Shown here piece after piece: positions 11,635-24,503 of a stretch of 64,000 nt of DNA. The notes beneath the pieces are model-generated. The model was not told where the DNA came from. It did no database searches and was given only the letters and a program-made list of their open reading frames with translations. This DNA is from Macrobrachium rosenbergii (Eukaryota > Arthropoda > Malacostraca > Decapoda > Palaemonidae): positions 53,930,298 to 53,994,297 of the forward strand of contig NC_089755.1 of NCBI RefSeq assembly GCF_040412425.1, read 5' to 3'. Position 1 is the stretch's first letter, and each line of letters starts with the position of its first letter. Both the position numbers and the translations under genes were made by a program.

Positions 11635-11794
11635 GAGAACAGGTTTTCAGCGAGCTACACCTGAAGGCATAATCTGGCTCAGGTCCAAGATTGGACTTGA
11701 GCCACACGGAGTTGCTTATTTACTTTTTTCATTTAATAAGGCTCACGAAAATTGCAGGAAAAATTATGAAGAATAACGTATATACTCGCTGCAT

Positions 11795-12335
11795 TGCATC
11801 TGTAACTATTTATACATTTTCTTGCCCACAAACGATTGCACGGAAATGCATTGTGTTTGTATTCGGAGGGGTAGGCTTACTGGTGTCTTCAATATACCCG
11901 GTATATCGTAGTTGTAACATTTTATACCTTTTCTTGCCCACAAACGTTAGCGGGGAAATGAACCTTTGCTCATATTCTGAGGGGTAGGCCTACCGGTGTC
12001 TTCAATATACCCGGTATATCGTAATTGTAACATTTTATACCTTTTCCTGCCCACAAACGTTAGCGGGGAAATGAACCTTTGCTCATATTCTGAGGGGTAG
12101 GCCTACTGGTGTCTTCAATATACCCGGTATATCGTAATTGTAACACTTTATACCTTTTCTTGCCCACAAACGTTAGCGGGGAAATGAATCTTTGCTCATA
12201 TTCTGAGGGGTAGGCATCTTCAGTTTACCCGGCATATCGTAATTGTAACATTTTATACCTTTTCTTGTCCGCAGACAATAGCACGGAAATGCATTGTGTT
12301 TATATTCCGAAGGATAGGCCTAAGGGTGTCTTCCG
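11795..12335. repeat. Tandem repeat, unit about 113 bp, nearly 5 copies
   Basis: The block TTTTCTTGCCCACAAACG recurs at about 11818, 11930, 12043, 12157 and (diverged, TTTTCTTGTCCGCAGAC) 12260. Each is followed by GGAAATG, GGGGTAGGC, TCTTCAATATACCCGGTATA and ATCGTAATTGTAACA. The first and last copies are the most diverged; both read ATTGCACGG or ATAGCACGG where inner copies read TTAGCGGGG. That edge-to-edge similarity suggests amplification from the middle. Confidence 0.9.
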
Positions 12336-12680
12336 CGACCCGTTAGGTGGAAGTTTTTCCTTCTCAACTCAAAACGCTCCTCATTAAAGGGCTGTTATTA
12401 GGAATTATGTCATGACAGCTCTGACACAAATACTTTGATGTGACAGACAGTTTTAGGCAGGGCAGAGTTATTGACGGAGATTGTGGAGTGTTCAGCCAGT
12501 GCTGCTTGCAGGATGGGAAGCATTATAAGATAATATCGTAATGTGTCGTTTCCTTTTAAACATTTCCTGTGGCTTCAGCTGATGTTTATGTATTATTTTA
12601 TATATATACATATATAGCCTACTCATGTTCATTTATTTATTTTTATATATCACATATCTATAGGCTATATGTGTGTTTAG
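12336..12680. other. No recognisable feature
   Basis: Unique, moderately AT-rich sequence with no convincing open frame. Confidence 0.45.
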
Positions 12681-12685
12681 TATTA

Positions 12686-12705
12686 TATATATACATATAT
12701 ATATA

Positions 12706-12763
<58 letters not shown>

Positions 12764-12786
12764 TATATATATATATATACATATAT
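12686..12786. repeat. Interrupted (TA)n microsatellite
   Basis: TA dinucleotides with AC and TT interruptions at several points, suggesting an older array than its neighbours. Confidence 0.95.
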
Positions 12787-12789
12787 AAA

Positions 12790-14440
12790 GATCTAAAAAC
12801 AGAGCTAAATACTATAAGGAAAGACTTTCAGGTACTACTCAGTCCTACGGAGTAATAGGCTATATGAAAGTCTCTCCTTATCGTTTTTAATTCCATACAT
12901 AAATATTTTTAACACTAGTGTGGCTTTTAATTCTCTTTACTAACATTATTAGGTGTTACTAATGAATCAAGCTTGCTTTAGAATAATGATATGGTCCAGG
13001 TTGCTGTTTTTTGGCAAAAATTCCTGTCTGTTTTTGAACTTTTTTTTTCTTGCATTTCCTCCGTCATAAAACCTTCCTGTAGCCCTTATCTCTCCACATT
13101 GGGATGTAGACCTCAAACTTTCCCTATTATAATTAACGTTTCATTATTCAGAGCACTTTTGAAGGCATTTCTGTCATATGATAAGTTTATGGAGAGAACG
13201 TATTCAGTTTGGTATAGATTTGAAATCTAGAACAATTTTTCCTCCCTTCGATTTTGACTTCCCTTCTCATCATTGAGTTCTGGGACATTTCTTTCTTATT
13301 TTCAGTTCCCAGTAAATCATTTGATGTCTTAATTATGCATATGTACAGGCGGTCTTGCTCAGTGACAAAGCAGTATCATCGTCTTGTAGGCCACAGAATG
13401 TGTTAAAGATAATTAGAATGCTGGTGATGTTAGGAGATTGGATCATGTGGTGATCAGTTCTACCAATAGTTGCATGATTGTTTCATTTTTATGCTCTACG
13501 TAGTACATCCTTCGCTACTAAGCTCTGTGGAAGGACAGGAACAGTCCTTGAACCTCGCAGTTCGAGGCTTGGCGATTGTCTACTTGTGGTGAATTTGGAA
13601 GAGTTGGCACGACTGGCGTCACAAGGCTGCCTGATAGCAGGAAGAGCTCCCACTCTAGCTCAACGGAATAGGGACCGAAATTATATCTGCAGAATAGAGC
13701 GAGTGAGAGGGAGAGGAAGATGACTGAGAGACGAGACAGGAGTGGGATCATAGATCAAAAGAATAGCTTCAGTTCAGTTTCACCGAGGAGATAAACCGGA
13801 GATTAAGCATGAAAAGTGTATTCCAAAGTGTGATGATCAAGCCCAACAAAAGACTGTTTCATAGGCAGACGGTACTTGAGTGAAAGTGAGAAGCATCCAA
13901 CACATACGAGAACACCATTCGCATATGAGATTGAAATCCTTTTTATTAGTCACTTCATGAGCAAACGAAGTAGATTCTGCCGTTGTAGATACCCTGGTAA
14001 CAAAATTAGGAGTGCTTACAGAGGGGCAAGGTAATGTTAGCCTAAACACCCTTACCCTAAGAGAGATAAATTTATGGACGTAGAGCCTGTTTGTTACCTG
14101 CAAAGATATTTATTTCATGCGCTGAAAGGCAAATGACTTGCCAAAGCAGGCCCTTTCAAATTACCACAGACACTGGATCTTTTCTTAAGTGGTGACTCTG
14201 TTGTGTTGACATCAGTACAGGGGGAACTTGGTACACCTCTCATGGATAGTTTGGTTGGTATTATCCAGAAAATGCGACGGGTGTCCAGGTCGTGTTTTTC
14301 CTGGAATTAAGGAAATAGACCAAGAGATTTGTATACTGATGTCATTATTGCAGGCGTTAGGTTTCGAAATGCAAGGGTACCAGTATTACTCTCCTAACAT
14401 TCAGGTTATATAAATATGATAATCGTTTAGTATAATGGAG
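12790..14440. other. Unique sequence, no gene recognised
   Basis: Open frames of 79-88 codons occur (for example 13478-13723 on plus), but none has a recognisable motif or repeat support. A GTTCGAGGC motif near 13560 resembles a tRNA B box, but no matching A box or fold was found. Confidence 0.4.
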
Positions 14441-14447
14441 GTTTTAG

Positions 14448-14448
<1 letters not shown>

Positions 14449-14530
<82 letters not shown>

Positions 14531-14642
14531 TTTATGTAATAATCACAATGCCCTCTTAACTTTTGATTTACTCATTTTTTGGATACGCTTTTCACTACAA
14601 GGCCTAAGATCCAGATGAAGAAATTTTGACACATAGGATTCA

Positions 14643-14716
<74 letters not shown>
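14449..14716. mobile_element. Half-copy of foldback F1 between two (TA)n arrays
   Basis: Between (TA)n at 14449-14527 and 14646-14716 lies AATCACAATGCCCTCTTAAC...TTTTTTGGATACGCTTTTCA...AGGCCTAAGATCCA. It matches the left half of the foldback at 9470. After that the sequence diverges (GATGAAGAAATTTTGACACA), so it is either one arm or a longer parent of F1. Confidence 0.65.
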
Positions 14717-14720
<4 letters not shown>

Positions 14721-15231
14721 CATACACATATATACATATACAAATACATATACATATACATAACCACTCAAGCTTCAGGAATAGCGAAGCATGATAGTCT
14801 TGTTTCGTATACTGATAATGCATTTTGTGGACCCGATCCGCAGATTTCTTAATCAACTGCTGCCTACGACATAACCTCCTGATTTGATGAATACCTTTAG
14901 TGATTCTATAGCCTTGGCCAAAATAGACCGGTTTTTTTGCGGTCTGGTTTTGTGCTACGATTAGGTAACGAGTGTCTTCTCCCTTTTTTATCCCATTTTT
15001 TCAGCGTCGATATATGTCTTACCGTCAATTTATTCAGTCGAATTTGTCAGCGGAACACTGTCGAGTGGCTGATTGAAGTGTTAAGTGATCCGCTAAGCCG
15101 GTGCGTTGGTTGGAGGTCGGTGGAGGAAGGGAAGTTTGCTGGGAGAAATATATAAATTAATTAAAAAATAAATAATTATATGTTTTGATATTTAGTCATT
15201 TCATTATATTGAAGAAGCCTCAGTTTCATAA

Positions 15232-15524
15232 TCCTCCGTAGGTGGACTGTAGGCATTACTTTAGGTTCTTTGCAGCGTCCCTTCGGCCCATAGCTGCAAC
15301 CCCTTTCATTCCTTTTACTGTACCTCCGTTCATATTCTCTTTCTTCCATTTCATCTCACCCCTTCTACCCTCTCCTGACGATTGTTTCATAGTGCAACTA
15401 CGAGGTTTTCCTCCCGTTACACCTTGAAATCCTTTTTACTCTGTTTCCCTTTGAGCGCTGAATGACCTCAGAGGTCCCAGTGCTTGGCCTTTGACCTAAA
15501 TTTTAGATTTCATTCCAGTATACG
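15232..15524 (+). mobile_element. SINE A, copy 5, with target duplication of about 21 bp
   Basis: Full 3' end and most of the body are present; the 5' hairpin region is shortened (CTCCGTAGGTGGACTGTAGG). The flanks GAAGAAGCCTCAGTTTCATA (15211-15230) and GAAGAAGCATCAATTTCCTA (15525-15544) differ at only 3 positions. A direct repeat of this length is the signature of LINE-mediated insertion, so this is the best evidence that family A is a retroposon. Confidence 0.88.
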
Positions 15525-15684
15525 GAAGAAGCATCAATTTCCTAAGCGGGATTTATTTTTCTTTTGTTTGTGGAAGACAAGATTGCGTCTTTTGGGAACT
15601 AAGGAACAATTATACAAAAGAAGTATTTTCATGAGACTCATCATTTAAGAATTGTAATTTTTTCTCCTAGGCGGGCAATCTCGA

Positions 15685-16420
15685 TAGTGCACCTCAACGT
15701 GGTGCACTGTAGGCATTACTAAAGGGTGTTTGAAGCGTCCCTTCGGCCCCTAGCTGTACCCACTTTTTTTAAAGCCTTGTGCTTTAGATTCTTTCTTAGT
15801 GCAACTGTTAAGTTGTCTCCTAGCCACACCTTTAGATCCGTGTGCTTCATCTAGTTTTATTGTCTGTTTCACTGTAACTTGCTGGACAGCCACTTAAGTT
15901 CCATCTTTTCACTGTCTCAAGCACTGAATGGCCAGAAAGTGCCCCAGTAATTCTTTCACTGTGTCAAGCGCTGAATTGCCAGAAAGTGCCCCAGTAATTT
16001 TTTTTACTGTCTCAAGCGCTGAATGGCCAGAAAGTGCCTCAGTAATTCTTTCACTGGCTCAAGCGCTGAATGGCCAGAAACTGCCCTGGTAATTCTTTCA
16101 CTGGCTCAAGCGCTGAATGGCCAGAAACTGCCCTGGTAATTCTTTCACTGGCTCAAGCGCTGAATGGCCAGAAAGTGCCCCAGTAATTTTTTTTACTGTC
16201 TCAAGCACTGAATGGCCGAAAGTGCCCCAGTAATTCTTTCACTGGCTCAAGCACTGAATGGCCAGAAAGTTCCCCAGTAATTCTTTCACAGGCTCAAGCA
16301 CTGAATGACCTAAAGTGCCCAAGTAGTCTAATTCTTTTTACTGTCTCAAGCACTGAATGGCTTAAAGTGCCCCAGTACTTGGCGTTATTGGCTAAATTTC
16401 ATGACTTATGTATTCATCGT
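15685..16420 (+). mobile_element. SINE A, copy 6, with internally expanded 3' segment
   Basis: The 5' part is typical: hairpin GTGCACC-TCAACGT-GGTGCAC, then GCGTCCCTTCGGCCCCTAGC. The end is also typical (CCCCAGTACTTGGCGTTATTGGCTAAATTTC, diverged). In between, the short 3' segment CAAGCGCTGAATGGCC...GTGCCCCAGTAATT is repeated about nine to ten times instead of once. See the separate array entry. Confidence 0.8.
15905..16372. repeat. Minisatellite born inside SINE A, unit about 47-53 bp
   Basis: Units read TCAAGCGCTGAATGGCCAG, AAAGTGCCCCAGTAATTC, TTTCACTGGC. The best-preserved pair, with AAACTGCCCTGGTAATTC, lies around 16060-16150. The unit corresponds to the 3' stem region of SINE A (GCGCTGAATGACC...GTCCCAGCGCTTGG), which occurs once in all other copies. 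Confidence 0.88.
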
Positions 16421-17240
16421 AATTTTGCCCCAGTAATCGGCTTTATAGCCTAGACTTCGTGATTCATTTTGTTTATTGATTCCAACTGTTTTTCCTACTT
16501 ATGATTCGTCTTTTGTTTCTCTGACATCATGAAAATGATTTTTTTAATCTTCCTTCATTGCGCCAGCCGAATGTTTGCAGTCACGCACGAACATCTGTGC
16601 TTCTCTTTGTACCCATTTATCGTGACGAAGGAATATGAAACAGGAATTGAAATTATTATGAAGGGTAGCCTAATGAAACGGGTAAATTCACCTGCATCAC
16701 ACTGAATATTACGACAACCCGGAATGGAACTCGATGAACACCGAGTAAAAACGAACGCACAAACAAAAAACTCACATACACACAAGCAAAACTACACCGG
16801 AAGTGCCTCGATAAAGCCCTGATTAATCCGCCGTTATTAGTGGGTCGTAATGCGTAATGCAGAGAGCCCTGACATCTGTATATGTTTCTAGGCCTCTGCT
16901 CCTCTCTCTTTCCTGTCACGTCTGTCGAGAGCAGCGCAGAGAATTCCCAAGCATTTGTTATCGTGCTTGGGCGAGGAATACGGGGAGAATAATCCCCCGA
17001 TACTTATGTTACCGGGAGTCTCTCTTCCCTAATGGAAATGAATACGGACAATTGTCTCAGGGGACGTGACCAGGGTAGAGAGGTAATAATGCCTTGAATT
17101 GCAATATGTCATTTGCCACTGCCAGAACCAGATTGACCGTTGTGCGATCTGGTTTTCGGCATATTTTTCTAGAGTGTGGTCTCTCCTGTCCTGTAGGCTT
17201 TGTGGATTCCTGTTGGGTGGCTGATTGGTTAGGTTCGTTT
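16421..17240. other. No recognisable feature
   Basis: Unique sequence of more balanced base composition than its surroundings. Short open frames on both strands lack recognisable motifs. Confidence 0.45.
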
Positions 17241-17283
17241 GTAGACTATGTGTACATACATACATACATACATACACATATAC

Positions 17284-17286
<3 letters not shown>

Positions 17287-17377
<91 letters not shown>
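17287..17377. repeat. Compound (TA)n-(TG)n microsatellite
   Basis: About 50 bp of TA runs into about 41 bp of TG. Short ACAT repeats lie just upstream (17255-17275), and a (GA)n of about 24 bp lies at 17468-17491. Confidence 0.97.
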
Positions 17378-17379
<2 letters not shown>

Positions 17380-17499
17380 CTTGGACATAAGCTGAAACCG
17401 GCCAGGACCTACACCCACTCTCATTTTTTTCACCTGTGGTGACGTGCAATAAACGAATCACTTGTTAAGAGAGAGAGAGAGAGAGAGAGAGATTGTGTG

Positions 17500-18520
17500 A
17501 GTGTGTGTCTCTGTGTGTGTGTGTTTAATATACACATATGTTATACCGATACCGTCAGGTTGCTCTCATCATGATGCTGATGATGTTTCCTGTATGAAAC
17601 CAGTTTGATATAAACCTACGCCCCTGTCAACCAATCTCTCGCTTATCACAGGTCGATCTCTTTCTTATTACATGTCAGCCTCTTTCTCATTGCAGGTGTT
17701 CAGTTAAATTAGAGCCTGTGAGCTCAGGTAGTTTTGTTTTCCTATCGTAAGATCTCTTGCCGTCCGAATGTATGAGATCGCCGGTACCTGCGGGATTCCG
17801 GTAAAAACCGGTGAGGTGCCTTGCTAGTGGGACTATCTGGAATTCCGATCAGCTGTCATCATAACAATTGTGTTGTTATTCTCAGGGCAGACAGGTTGAA
17901 TTGTTCCCCTTCGGACTTCATGACACTTGGGTTGTGTGTCCGTCAAAAAACTTCAGTTTGAGCTAGAGGCGTTTTAAGCTGATGCTGAAACTTAATTTTG
18001 ACGTAAATTTTAAAAATAAATTTAAAAAATAAGGTAAATTAAGAAAAAAAGTTAAATAACCTTTTTTTTTACAGAAAATGTTTTCACAATGTTACATAAT
18101 TCGATGTATATAAAAAAAAGAAAAATGTTAAAATAGCCATTCTTACAAGAAAAGTTGTCACACCGGCACAAAAAAATTAAGAGAAGTTAGAGTGGGTAAT
18201 GTTAGTAATAATGACCTTCAAATTCTTGTAAATATAAATCTTGAGTAAAATGCTCCTCTGTCAAGTATTTACTGATAATTACCTTTAAACCACTGTATTG
18301 CAAATAAATAATTGAGTGAATTGGTCTTCTGTCAGAGATATTTATTCAAGTAAAACTTTAATGAATGCATCTTCAGAACCAGGGAGAGTCTGTGCATTCA
18401 TCATCATTGTGAGTTATTTTGGGCAACTTGTAATGAGTTACATGGCCTAATGTGAGTTCGTGCTTGGCTCTTGAACAGTCTTCTGGGACCTTATCTACAC
18501 AGTTTTCTGTTTATAGACCT
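17500..18520. other. No recognisable feature
   Basis: Unique AT-rich sequence without a convincing open frame or dispersed repeat. Confidence 0.45.
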
Positions 18521-18524
18521 ATCT

Positions 18525-18536
18525 GTCTATCTATCA

Positions 18537-18582
<46 letters not shown>
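18525..18582. repeat. (TATC)n tetranucleotide microsatellite
   Basis: About 14 copies of CTAT/TATC, the only long tetranucleotide array in the window. Confidence 0.95.
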
Positions 18583-18599
18583 AGGCTATATACATATAT

Positions 18600-19840
18600 A
18601 TACATATAAATGTATATATATATATTTTTATATGTTCCGTATGGATGGATGTATGTATATTATATATCTAACATATTATATATATAAATATAGGCCTATG
18701 TATGTGTGAATGTGTAAGTGTAAGTGTATGTGTGGCCTCCCTATCTCAGCGATTAAAGAAGAACCTTGCCTTACCATCTAGAAACCATAGTAGTATTTTA
18801 CTTGTTCAAAAAGTCTTTGTTCGTTTCCTTAAAATCCGCTGCGTTTATTTTGACCTAATTAACAATTTCATGCACCTGGTGATTAGACAGCTGTTAGTAG
18901 GATTGCAGGCATGGTAAACCATGACGTGGGTCTAGAAACTCATCCTAAATAGCATTGCTGGGAAGTAGAGGGTAATTAAATTGTGGAACTACCACCTGTA
19001 AAGCGATGAGACGAATGGTGGAATATTATCTTCAAGGCTGAAAAAAAGGTTGCAGTATTGATGCATCTATTAATTCTTGTGATGATAGTTGGTTTAGTCA
19101 TTAAATTATGCCCGTCAATGTTAAATTGTTATAGAGAAATTGAAGTTATTATATAACGCTAATTCACTCATACAGGTGAATTTTGGAAATGATAAAAATG
19201 AAATTCACAAAGAAATATAACGGGAGACAGATCTATATGATAATCCGTGGAGTTTCATGAGATCTTCCCACATTGCTCCAATGAGAATCCAGTAAAGGAC
19301 CTCCCCCCACCCTTCCTCCCCTCCTGCTGGTGTGGGCTGTGAGGGGCAAAGGACCTCCCCTCCCCCCTCCTGGGTGCGGGCTGTGAGGGGATGGGTAAGG
19401 GAAAGGGGGCGTGGTAGAGAATGAGGTATAGTAGTGTCCTAGGACCTGAATATTCAACACAGGCTGCAACACACTGTGATGCCCAATACTTCACCAATCA
19501 CCAGCCTGCCATTGTTCCCGTCTCGATGTATAATTTCAGTATCTCTGATAAGGTGGTCTAAAGGAAGCTTTTTATGTCATGTACATCTCTACACACACTC
19601 ATTGCTGCAAATGTTGGAGGGGCTTTGGAGGAGGTGAGGTGAGAATGTTTGTGTGTACGGGTATATCAGGAGGACTGAGAAAACACAGCAGGTTTTCCTT
19701 GTAAACATTTTTCCTTCTAAACATTTGTCATCAGGGTTTACCAATTTTTTATATAATAATTTCTCTCGGTGTAACTTGAAAGTTTGTACAGTGAAAAAAA
19801 AGGATGCATTAATACCCTAAGACAATTCTTGTATTTTGAT
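18600..19840. other. Unique sequence with a short C-rich/G-rich duplication
   Basis: Within 19290-19400 the motif AAAGGACCTCCCC followed by CCTCCTGG or CCTCCTGCTGGTGTGGGCTG occurs twice about 60 bp apart. Otherwise no gene or repeat family member was recognised. Confidence 0.5.
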
Positions 19841-20335
19841 AATTTACTCACATTTTTATTTCTGTTTATTTATTAATTTAATCAGTTTATTTTTTCTCTT
19901 TTGATATTATTATTATTCATTTTCAGAATAATAACAATAATAATATTAAATAATTGATAATTTTGATCATTTACTTACATTTTTATTTCTTTTTATTTAT
20001 TAATTTAATCGATTTATTTTTTCTCTTTTGATATTATTATTATTCATCTTCAGAATAATAACAATAATAATATTAATAAATGATAATTTTGAAAATTTAC
20101 TCACATTTTTATTTCTGTTTATTAATTTAATCAATTTATTTAATTGATTGATGTTTTATTTCTATTTATTAATTTATCTTTATTTTTCCTCTTTTGATGA
20201 ATAACAACAACAATATTAATAATTGATAATTTTGATAATCTACTTACATTTTTATTTCATTTATTAATTTAATCAATTTATTTTTTCTCTTTTGATATTA
20301 TTATTATTCATCTTCTGAGTTATAATAATAATAAA
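19840..20335. repeat. AT-rich tandem repeat, unit about 125 bp, about 4 copies
   Basis: Units contain TTTACTCACATTTTTATTTC, TTTATTAATTTAATCAATTT, TCTCTTTTGATATTATTATT and TCAGAATAATAACAATAATA. One copy near 20160 is partly deleted. Confidence 0.85.
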
Positions 20336-20582
20336 TACTTGAGTGAATGATTGTCGGAAAAACCTTTTATTCAACTTTCAATTTTTCGTCAAAATCATTC
20401 ACAGCTAAAACACACTTGACTACTTAACCTTAAGTCATCAGTCAGTCGAATCGAGAAGGGAGTGTAGTATCCACTTCTCCGAAGTCGAACCATTACAGAA
20501 ATCGATTATGTGTGAACAGGGCAGACGAGATATATTTAAGACGAAATATATTTCAACACGGCTGCCCAGTGCCCAAGGGCGA

Positions 20583-20648
20583 GACGCTGTGTGACTAGTA
20601 AGTGACGCTGTGTAACTAGTGAGTGACGCTGTGTAACTAGTGAGTGCT
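20583..20648. repeat. 21-bp tandem repeat, 3 copies
   Basis: GACGCTGTGTAACTAGTGAGT occurs twice exactly and once with two changes. Confidence 0.85.
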
Positions 20649-20822
20649 GACTACAAGTAGGCTAAGTATTGCAATGATGTGTAAATTCCCTTCTCAAGTA
20701 GAGTATATTTTCACATGCTGGATAATTCTGAGTTTCTCAAAACAATTCAAAAATATTAGAGCGTTTGGTATTTTGATGTTTCAGAATTTTAATCCAGTAT
20801 TTGTTGTCATATAGCGTATATA

Positions 20823-21219
<397 letters not shown>

Positions 21220-21284
21220 GAGTTAAAAATTTATTTCTGTTCTACACGTGATTGTGCTGATTATTTCTATACATACATACAGTA

Positions 21285-21436
<152 letters not shown>

Positions 21437-21694
21437 CCGTACACTTCATAATATGAATTGTAGATTTATGAATAGATCGATATCAAACAATCATTTTTGG
21501 AATACACATTAGGTTGTAAATGAGACATATTTATCATTAACCTTTTCGGTCATCTATTCAGCGTGACACTGGATTTGGGGCTAAGCCCCAAAACTTAACT
21601 TTTCAATAGATCTTTATCACAGTTTGATTTTGTAAACAGAAATTGCCACGTTACTATAGTGTCGATTTATTAAATTAATTTTTCACGAGCTCTT

Positions 21695-21900
21695 TCTAAA
21701 TTAGCACTATGGAGAAGTACCAAGTTACAGCTCAGTTATGATTGTGGAGCGTAAATTTACTCTGGTAATGAACAGATTGATTGTGGTATGATTACTGTCA
21801 CTATGGAGAAGTACCAAGTTACAATTCAGTCATGATTGTTTTGCATAAATTACTCTGGTAATGAACTGACTGACTGTGTTATGATTACTGTGTGTTCATT
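21695..21900. repeat. Direct duplication, unit about 97 bp, 2 copies
   Basis: CACTATGGAGAAGTACCAAG...TTACTCTGGTAATGAAC...GTATGATTACTGT occurs twice, with CAGCTCAGTTATGATTGTGG in the first copy and CAATTCAGTCATGATTGTTT in the second. Confidence 0.85.
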
Positions 21901-22044
21901 ACTCTGGTTGTGTGATAAAATCTAGGCGTGGCCTTACATCCAGCCCTTTTTGTTCTCCTCAGGGCACGGCAGTTCAGCGCTGCCCTTGGGAAAGGAGTTC
22001 AAATGCAAATGGTACCTCCTTATAGGTCTCCCGTGTGAAGTTTG

Positions 22045-22275
22045 ATTTTTTGGGGTATGAGGCCGCGAAAGTTCAAGGCTTCTGAGATTTAATTCCTATA
22101 TTTAGATTTTTTTGCAGTGCAAGGCCACCAAAGTTCAAGGTTTCTGGGATTTAATTCCTATATGTAGACTTTTTGCAGTACAAGGCCACACAAGTTCAAG
22201 GATTCTGGGATTTAATTCCCATATTTAGATTTTTTTCTGTAGTTCAAGGCCACCGAAGTTCAAGGTTTCTTGGAC
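22045..22275. repeat. Tandem repeat, unit about 62 bp, 4 copies
   Basis: Units carry AAGTTCAAGG, TTCTGGGATTTAATTCC, TATATTTAGATTTTTTGCAG and CAAGGCCACC. The last copy ends in TTCTTGGACTCCATTCCTC. Confidence 0.88.
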
Positions 22276-22284
22276 TCCATTCCT

Positions 22285-22900
22285 CTGCTAGCAAAGTAAT
22301 GACATCCCAGAGGCCAAGATGATATTGGGAAATTAAGCGAGTCCACCAGCGTTCCTATAATTTGTGTGTGGGAGGTGGGTAGGCTGGGGTTGGGGTGGGG
22401 GTTTGCGTTTCTTTTCAAATAGCAAACGGTCACCTTGAGATTTTGCTCCAAGCTATTCCATCATTGGGTATTGATGGAGGCGCGCAATTCACTCACTAAC
22501 TCTTGATGTCCGAATCACGTGAGGAAGGCATGTGATGTTTTATTCTTTTTATTAAGTGGAACATTTTTTTTTTTTTTCCGTGGAAGATTGCAATGTCGAA
22601 CTATTCCGACATGTTGGCTGGCCCGTCCTCTCGACTGATTCACGGTGACATTTCTATTTCTATTTCTATTTCTTTTTTCTTTTCTTTGTAGTCCATAGTA
22701 ATTCAACGTTCAGATTTCTCAGCAACTGGATTTGCGGGCCAGCACCATTCATCGGAGACATGTTTGGTGGCCGTGTTGACGAGCAGCAGTGTCTGAGTAT
22801 CAATCTCCTTTTCACAGCGGTTTGGAAAACAAAAAAAAATAGCTCCACTTACCGAAAGACTGTGGTCATTCCACGATGATTGTCAATCTTCTTCTTATAA
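22285..22900. other. No recognisable feature
   Basis: Unique sequence with a short CTATTT tandem (about 22645-22675). No convincing gene. Confidence 0.45.
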
Positions 22901-22904
22901 ATAG

Positions 22905-23115
22905 AGGTCATTCAGCGCTGAAAATAATATTGAAACAGTTGATAGGAGAGGGTTGAGGAAAATAAGATGGAAGAAAGAGAATAGGAACTATAGTCAGAAG
23001 GAATGAAAGGGGTCGCAGCTACGGGTCGACGGGACGCTGCAAAAGAACCTTATGCTTACGTTTCACCGCGTGAGGCGCACTGACGGCACTACTTCCCCCC
23101 CCCCCTACGGGGATG
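22905..23115 (-). mobile_element. SINE A, copy 7 (the only minus-strand copy)
   Basis: Reverse complement of the family: CAGCGCTGAA at one end, GGTCGCAGCTACGGGTCGAC, GACGCTGCAAAAGAACCTTA, CACCGCGTGAGGCGCACTGA and CCCCTACGGGG at the 5' end. The region between the 3' stem and the body is partly deleted. Confidence 0.8.
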
Positions 23116-23617
23116 CCTCGGTACAGGGAGATCGTATACATTCTGACGACCCTGGCAACAGGGATCTTAAGCTGTGGAGAAAACGACACCTGATATGACC
23201 CGGCTGATAGCGGTCCAGGGAAGGTGTACCGAATGCCCAGGAATGCCCGGGGATGCCCAGATATCAATGGTGAGGTACCTCCTCCTCCTCCTCCTCCTCC
23301 CCGAGGCGCTTCTATTTCGTCCTGCAGTCTTGTTTTTTATTTACTTTTTTATTCCATTCAGTTTTTGTTGTATTATTTTTCTTGTTGGTATAATTCATAA
23401 TGACGGTATAAAGATGTTTTCTCGAGATATTATATTTTGTTTTTAATATAATGATGATGATGATATTGCATAATTGACAATAATATTTAATATATATTTA
23501 TATATGTATATATATATGTGTGTGTATATAATATAAATATATATATGTGTGTATATATATATATACATATACATATAACATTAAATATTTTACTCGATAA
23601 TAAAGATAATAATAATG

Positions 23618-23618
23618 A

Positions 23619-23684
<66 letters not shown>
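23618..23684. repeat. (TTA)n microsatellite
   Basis: About 67 bp of uninterrupted TTA; the flanks do not match LINE C. Confidence 0.97.
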
Positions 23685-24093
23685 GAAAACTTCCCTATAA
23701 CGAATAAAATGCTTACTCGCCTCAAACTGAATAAAACCAAGTTACTAGTTATTTCAAAGGTTACCAGCGTTCTTTACGATGTAATTCCTCTTATTTATTG
23801 CAATTGTAAATCGAAAACAAACTTTATTTTAAAGACAATAGACATTTGTTATTACTGCAAAGGCAACGGGAAGGTCGTTTAAATCCTAAGACAGTTATTA
23901 ACGATCAGTAATTGAGTATAGTAAGTTCCGCTGCGTAGCGAAAGCGTGAGATAATCTAGTTAGTTTATAGATCTGTGTTATCTGCTGATTCTCTCTCTCT
24001 CTGTCAGTGTATTATGGATTTGTGTTATCTGCTGATCCAGTCTCTTCCGCTAATCGCCATCCTAATCATGATTATAATATGTAAGTTTTATCA

Positions 24094-24096
<3 letters not shown>

Positions 24097-24129
<33 letters not shown>

Positions 24130-24153
24130 CGCTTACTGTATTGTTAAGATGAT

Positions 24154-24234
<81 letters not shown>
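24097..24234. repeat. (CT)n and (TA)n arrays
   Basis: About 28 bp of CT, a 36-base spacer, then about 75 bp of TA. Confidence 0.97.
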
Positions 24235-24238
<4 letters not shown>

Positions 24239-24503
24239 TTTCATATTACACTGTAGTATTATAGGAAAAGACATTCATATATATATTATGTATATATAAT
24301 GTAAATATATATATAAATATATACTGTATATATATATATATTTGTGTGTGTGTATGTATATATGCACATACATACAGACATGCATACGTAATACACAACT
24401 GTTTTTTAGGTGAAATATGATAAAAAAAAACTTTTTAAAAATGCACCTAAAATATACGCCGGCATTTGAAATTATAAAGAAGGCCACATCCTTGTCATTG
24501 TCT

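Noticed and set aside
13478..13723. 81-codon frame and a B-box-like GTTCGAGGC near 13560, considered as tRNA or SINE
   Set aside because: No A box at the right distance, no cloverleaf, and no second copy in the window.
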